Below, piece by piece: positions 61,301 to 64,000 of a stretch of 64,000 nt of DNA. This DNA comes from Zerene cesonia (taxonomy: Eukaryota > Arthropoda > Insecta > Lepidoptera > Pieridae). Below the pieces are notes generated by a model. The model was given only the letters and a program-made list of their open reading frames with translations, ran no database searches and had not been told where the DNA came from. Positions within the stretch are counted from its first letter, which is position 1. The number at the start of each line of letters is the position of its first letter. The stretch is taken from contig NC_052109.1 in assembly GCF_012273895.1 (NCBI RefSeq), positions 6,400,432-6,464,431 of the forward strand, given 5' to 3'. The position numbers and the translations under genes are program-made.

Positions 61301-62338
61301 GGAATTATTATAAAGATATTATATAGTAGTTAGATAAGTTTAAAATTTCACAACATTTGAAATCTTTTGGAGAGAATTCATAGCTTCACTCCCATAGTAC
61401 CTGCATAAAATGTGCCAGACCAGACTATAATCTATCCATGTAGCAAAGTTATAACTCCGATCAGCTGATTTTGCTTAAAAGAGCAACAAACATCCAAAGA
61501 AATAGCTGTCTATTCAATCAAACAAGCTTTAGAAATAAGAAAAGTCCATGTCCATCATAAAGTGTTCAATTCTAGCTCAACAGAAGAACACATATTTTCA
61601 TTTTCCAAAAATGTAATAGATCAATCAAGGTAACTGTGAACAGAGCAGAGCAAGACCAATAACATTTTAATACAGTTCTTCAGGGTAATTACAACATCAT
61701 TTAGAAAATACATTTTGATGGAATAAATTTTTTAATACATAAAAAATCCTTTTTAGTATTTTTGTTATTCTGTGGGTTGCCTGGAAGAGATCACTTGTAA
61801 ATGATAAGGCCGCCTTCTGTGCTGTATATTTTAGCATAAGTAATATTGTATGTATTTCTGCTACGTTGACAGCACAATTAAGTGTTTAAAATAAATATTT
61901 AATAAATAAAAAATATTGGCACTTGGAAGAGAAGAGTAATTTACATAATTAAAAGTTAATTGGTATTTGTTTTAAGTCAGTGCTGTTTACAGTATCCCTG
62001 ATTAACTGTTATTATAAATTTTACCGTAGAATTTGTAATAAATAACACGTACCAATATTGTTTAGATGAAGCTCTTCAGATTGTATAGTAAACCGCGCCA
62101 CGGACACATCACTCATAATACGAAAAAAAATCACTGAAACAGTTCGATAACTGCGGTACATAAATACGTCTGTAGCGATTTGTCTTGTAACGAATTGGTA
62201 GTCGTCCAAAATTACAGTTCGCGTCTTGGTCAATTGTTCTATTATCCTCCTCCGCTTTATTTCGTCTTCTGTTTCTTTTTGTTTATCATTATTGCCGGTC
62301 ACAAAACACAAAAGTAAAATCAAAAAATAAAGTTCCAT
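55364..62338 (-). CDS. PGAP6: Post-GPI attachment to proteins factor 6 / TMEM8 family
   Basis: Four exons in minus-strand order: 62338-62053, 60998-60750, 58172-57030, 56085-55364, all GT-AG, giving 799 residues. Residues 1-15 (MELYFLILLLCFVTG) look like a signal peptide. A luminal/extracellular region with many N-glycosylation sequons follows. An EGF-like module lies near 527-562 (SCLNNRCSNHGTC, CSCSAGYGSWDCSD) and is split by the last intron. The C-terminal 230 residues form about seven membrane helices. The CREST-superfamily signature is visible: SSFYHACD, a later GDFYCG, and HSLWH. In vertebrates PGAP6 is a cell-surface GPI-specific phospholipase A2-type enzyme that sheds some GPI-anchored proteins; the Ser/His/Asp residues expected for such activity appear kept, but activity here is inferred. 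Intron 3 holds an assembly gap and SINE fragment; intron 2 holds several Helitron copies. Confidence 0.95.
56286..56307 (+). mobile_element. Helitron 3' end remnant
   Basis: GTGAAACCGCGGGGCAAAGC followed by TAGT: the hairpin end of family A without a body, in PGAP6 intron 3. Confidence 0.45.
56814..56859. other. Assembly gap (46 N)
   Basis: Run of undetermined bases in the last PGAP6 intron, next to a SINE fragment. The gap does not touch a coding exon. Confidence 0.99.
56860..56935 (+). mobile_element. SINE-like element, family D, cut by assembly gap
   Basis: GTTCATGGACGGTGGTGATC, GGCGAACCACCTGCTAAG and ATAACATAAAAAAAG tail. The 5' part lies in the adjoining run of N. Confidence 0.6.
58202..58408 (+). 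mobile_element. Family A Helitron-like copy in PGAP6 intron 2
   Basis: Intact A|TC start and CTAG|T end, (TG)n run, and perfect CGCGG/CCGCG hairpin. It is immediately followed by the first 44 bp of a second copy (to about 58452). It starts 30 bp upstream of the exon at 58172 on the gene's strand, so it sits close to that exon's acceptor. Confidence 0.85.
59220..59290 (-). mobile_element. SINE-like family D fragment
   Basis: GGCAAGCGCTACCATCGGCC and ATGAACAATCAGAGCAG match the central part of family D in reverse. Located in PGAP6 intron 2. Confidence 0.45.
60080..60200 (-). mobile_element. Family B Helitron-like copy, truncated
   Basis: CTAGCTGACAAACGCCGTTC at its 3' end, then reverse complements of the family B core (GGCCGATTCTCAGACC, ATGCACACAAAATTTC). 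The 5' third is missing. Located in PGAP6 intron 2. Confidence 0.65.
60494..60672 (+). mobile_element. Family B Helitron-like copy, complete
   Basis: A|TCTAATATATAAAATTCTCG start and GCCGGGTGCAGCTAG|T end, with a short GGCA/TGCC stem before it. It is the reference copy for the head of the chimera at 37550. Located in PGAP6 intron 2. Confidence 0.8.
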
Positions 62339-63582
62339 TTCACAGCACCAATTTACTTTATAGAATAATATACATTGAACTAAGATATATTTTAAAACAA
62401 TAAATAAAACAGTTTTTTGTAATTATAATTATTAATATTTATAAATGCACAAATGTCTTTTATTTATTTTAAAACGTCTACTTCTAAGGATCCCTTTGAC
62501 AGCAGTGAACACATTACACAGCTGACACTTGACAGCAGTAGCCAGTAGAATTTAGATTTTTAACGTGACATTCACAGATTAAACACTAGTTGCTATATAA
62601 CATTTAAGAAACAGATGGCAGACGAAACTTCTTTTTCTTTAGCCTCCGCCGATTCACGAAAAGGATTCCACCGATTTTATAGTCTAGTTTATAGCGCGGA
62701 TTAAGTAATATGCTACAGTTAATATTATATTATCTGAGCTCCGGTGTACAGTATATTAATACACTCTTTGACAGAAAATGCGCTATAAAAGATGTCCCAT
62801 TAAAGAAACACTGCAAACGCCTAGAATGTTGCCAGTTGCCAGACCAGAGTTTTGGTTTCATTAAATGGTTATAACAATACCGCTTTGTTGTTTGTATTAA
62901 GTACATATATTTATTTATATATTTGACGCAAGAGTATCGAATATGAGTGTTTGATTTTCTAAATTATTTTCTTTACATTAACTGAAAACCTATCAAAAGA
63001 AATGTCCAAATGGCGTTATATAATATAATAATTATTACATTTGATGGACCAACGTTGTCGATTGTAAAGATGGGTTTCCGATCATAGCGGTAAACATCGA
63101 CGATCGTTTGTTGGGCCGACTCTTGACTCTTGCCATTTAAGCATAAAAAAATACTTAATATTATAATGCAAAAATAACTCTGTCTGTCTTTATATCTCTA
63201 TTTCACACCTAAATTATTCAACCGATGTGGATGACATTTAGTACAGAGATAAGAAGAGAAGTCCCTTATTCCATTGTATCAGAAATCCTGGAACGTGAAC
63301 TACGAGGGAAAAGCCCCTAACTATATTTTTACCTTTGACTAGAAGGCGGTAAGAGTTAAAAATAAATGGTTGTTGTCGTATATTTCCACAAATTTTTCGA
63401 TATAAGCTCTACAAATAAATACAATATTTAAATAAATAGTATTCCGACATTTCTTTATTTTAATATTAAAGAAATCAGAAATATTCTCTTCCAATTTCTG
63501 CTTGCAAAAGATAAGTATGAGATACAATATGACGTATGAGATTTATCTACACTAATCCTATTTCCTATCCTATCTTATCCTA
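62339..63582. other. Upstream region of PGAP6
   Basis: Expected to hold the PGAP6 promoter. Visible are a GACAGCAGT repeat (62500-62540), a GTTGCCAGTTGCCAG direct repeat (62826), a TCGAT cluster with AAGATGGG (63056-63107), and a decayed Helitron-like piece at 63150-63340. No further exon seen. Confidence 0.5.
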
Positions 63583-63744
63583 TCCTACTCCTAGTACTAA
63601 TATTATGAATGCGAAAATTGGTAAGGATGTGTGTGTGTGTTTGTTACTCTTTCACACAAAAACTACTGAACGAATTGCAATGAAATTTTGTACTTTGACA
63701 GCCGGCTACGGACTTACGCAGGTGATACCGTGGGGCGCAGCTAG
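63583..63744 (+). mobile_element. Family A Helitron-like copy, internally deleted
   Basis: Recognisable start, GT run and GCGCAGCTAG end. The middle section jumps from the GACAGC motif directly to CGGCTACGGACTTACGC, losing the TATCCCG block. Confidence 0.75.
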
Positions 63745-63756
63745 TATTAGGTAAAA

Positions 63757-63903
63757 GAAGCACTTGTTGGTATGTTTGTAAAGTTTTCACACAAAAACTG
63801 CTAGACCGATTGCAAAAATCCCTTACACAATTGGAAAGCTGCATCTTTACTCAGTGACATAGGCTATATATGTACCACATACGAAGTCGAGGTGACCAGC
63901 TAG
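63757..63903 (+). mobile_element. Family G Helitron-like copy
   Basis: Contains CACACAAAAACTGCTAGACC, GGAAAGCTGCATCTTTACTC, AGTGACATAGGCTATATATG and a CCAGCTAG|T end. It follows the family A copy after about 12 bp. Confidence 0.6.
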
Positions 63904-64000
63904 TATTATAGGCTTCAGTTGTAATGTTTCAATATTAATGCTTTGTGTTTAATAAGTAAAAGTTTAAAGTTTATATAGTGAACTATTTTTAAATTTTAAC

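Noticed and set aside
1..64000. CRISPR arrays, viral inserts, bacterial genes, transposase or Rep/helicase ORFs
   Set aside because: I looked for regularly spaced repeats, long uninterrupted foreign ORFs and mobile-element enzyme motifs on both strands and saw none. The CA/TG runs belong to family A Helitrons.

Overview
The window is eukaryotic and almost certainly insect, probably a moth or butterfly (Lepidoptera). The DNA is AT-rich. Genes are split by GT-AG introns of about 60 bp to 2.6 kb. Many short repeats have the look of lepidopteran non-autonomous Helitrons and SINEs. A 46-base run of N marks a draft assembly gap. The order assignment rests on repeat style and is an inference.

Layout. 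Bases 1 to about 37,100 contain no coding exon I can support. They hold an AT-rich background, scattered Helitron and SINE copies, one duplicated block of about 550 bp, and roughly twenty short GC-rich islands, many with homeodomain-type TAAT/TTAATTA cores. I read this as the intergenic or giant-intron regulatory landscape of some gene, not as genes. From 37.1 kb rightwards the window is gene-dense, with four genes whose exon chains I could assemble in frame by eye: (1) DRC7/lobo (+, 37,130-42,174, N-terminal exons not found), a nexin-dynein regulatory complex subunit of motile axonemes; (2) FRMD8/bili (-, 49,396-42,873), a FERM-domain adaptor, 599 residues in 11 exons; (3) SAYSD1 (+, 50,134-50,783), a two-exon 180-residue ER membrane protein, head-to-head with FRMD8; (4) PGAP6/TMEM8 (-, 62,338-55,364), 799 residues in 4 exons, with signal peptide, EGF-like module and a seven-helix CREST-type membrane domain.

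The four genes serve unrelated pathways (axoneme, iRhom/Wnt-type signalling adaptor, ER translocon quality control, GPI-anchor processing). Nothing suggests they work as one system. The only evident regulatory coupling is the 737-bp divergent promoter interval between FRMD8 and SAYSD1.

The most interesting points are: a DRC7 transglutaminase-like domain whose Cys and Asp positions are replaced (P-H-E instead of C-H-D); a Helitron in a DRC7 intron that joins the 5' half of one family to the 3' end of another; several unrelated Helitron-like families sharing A|TC...CTAG|T ends; a tRNA-headed SINE with both Pol III boxes; a repeat module inverted between two copies; and a CTCF-like site near the boundary between the gene-poor and gene-dense halves. 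I found no virus, CRISPR array, bacterial insert, or autonomous transposase/helicase ORF, and no convincing new biological system.
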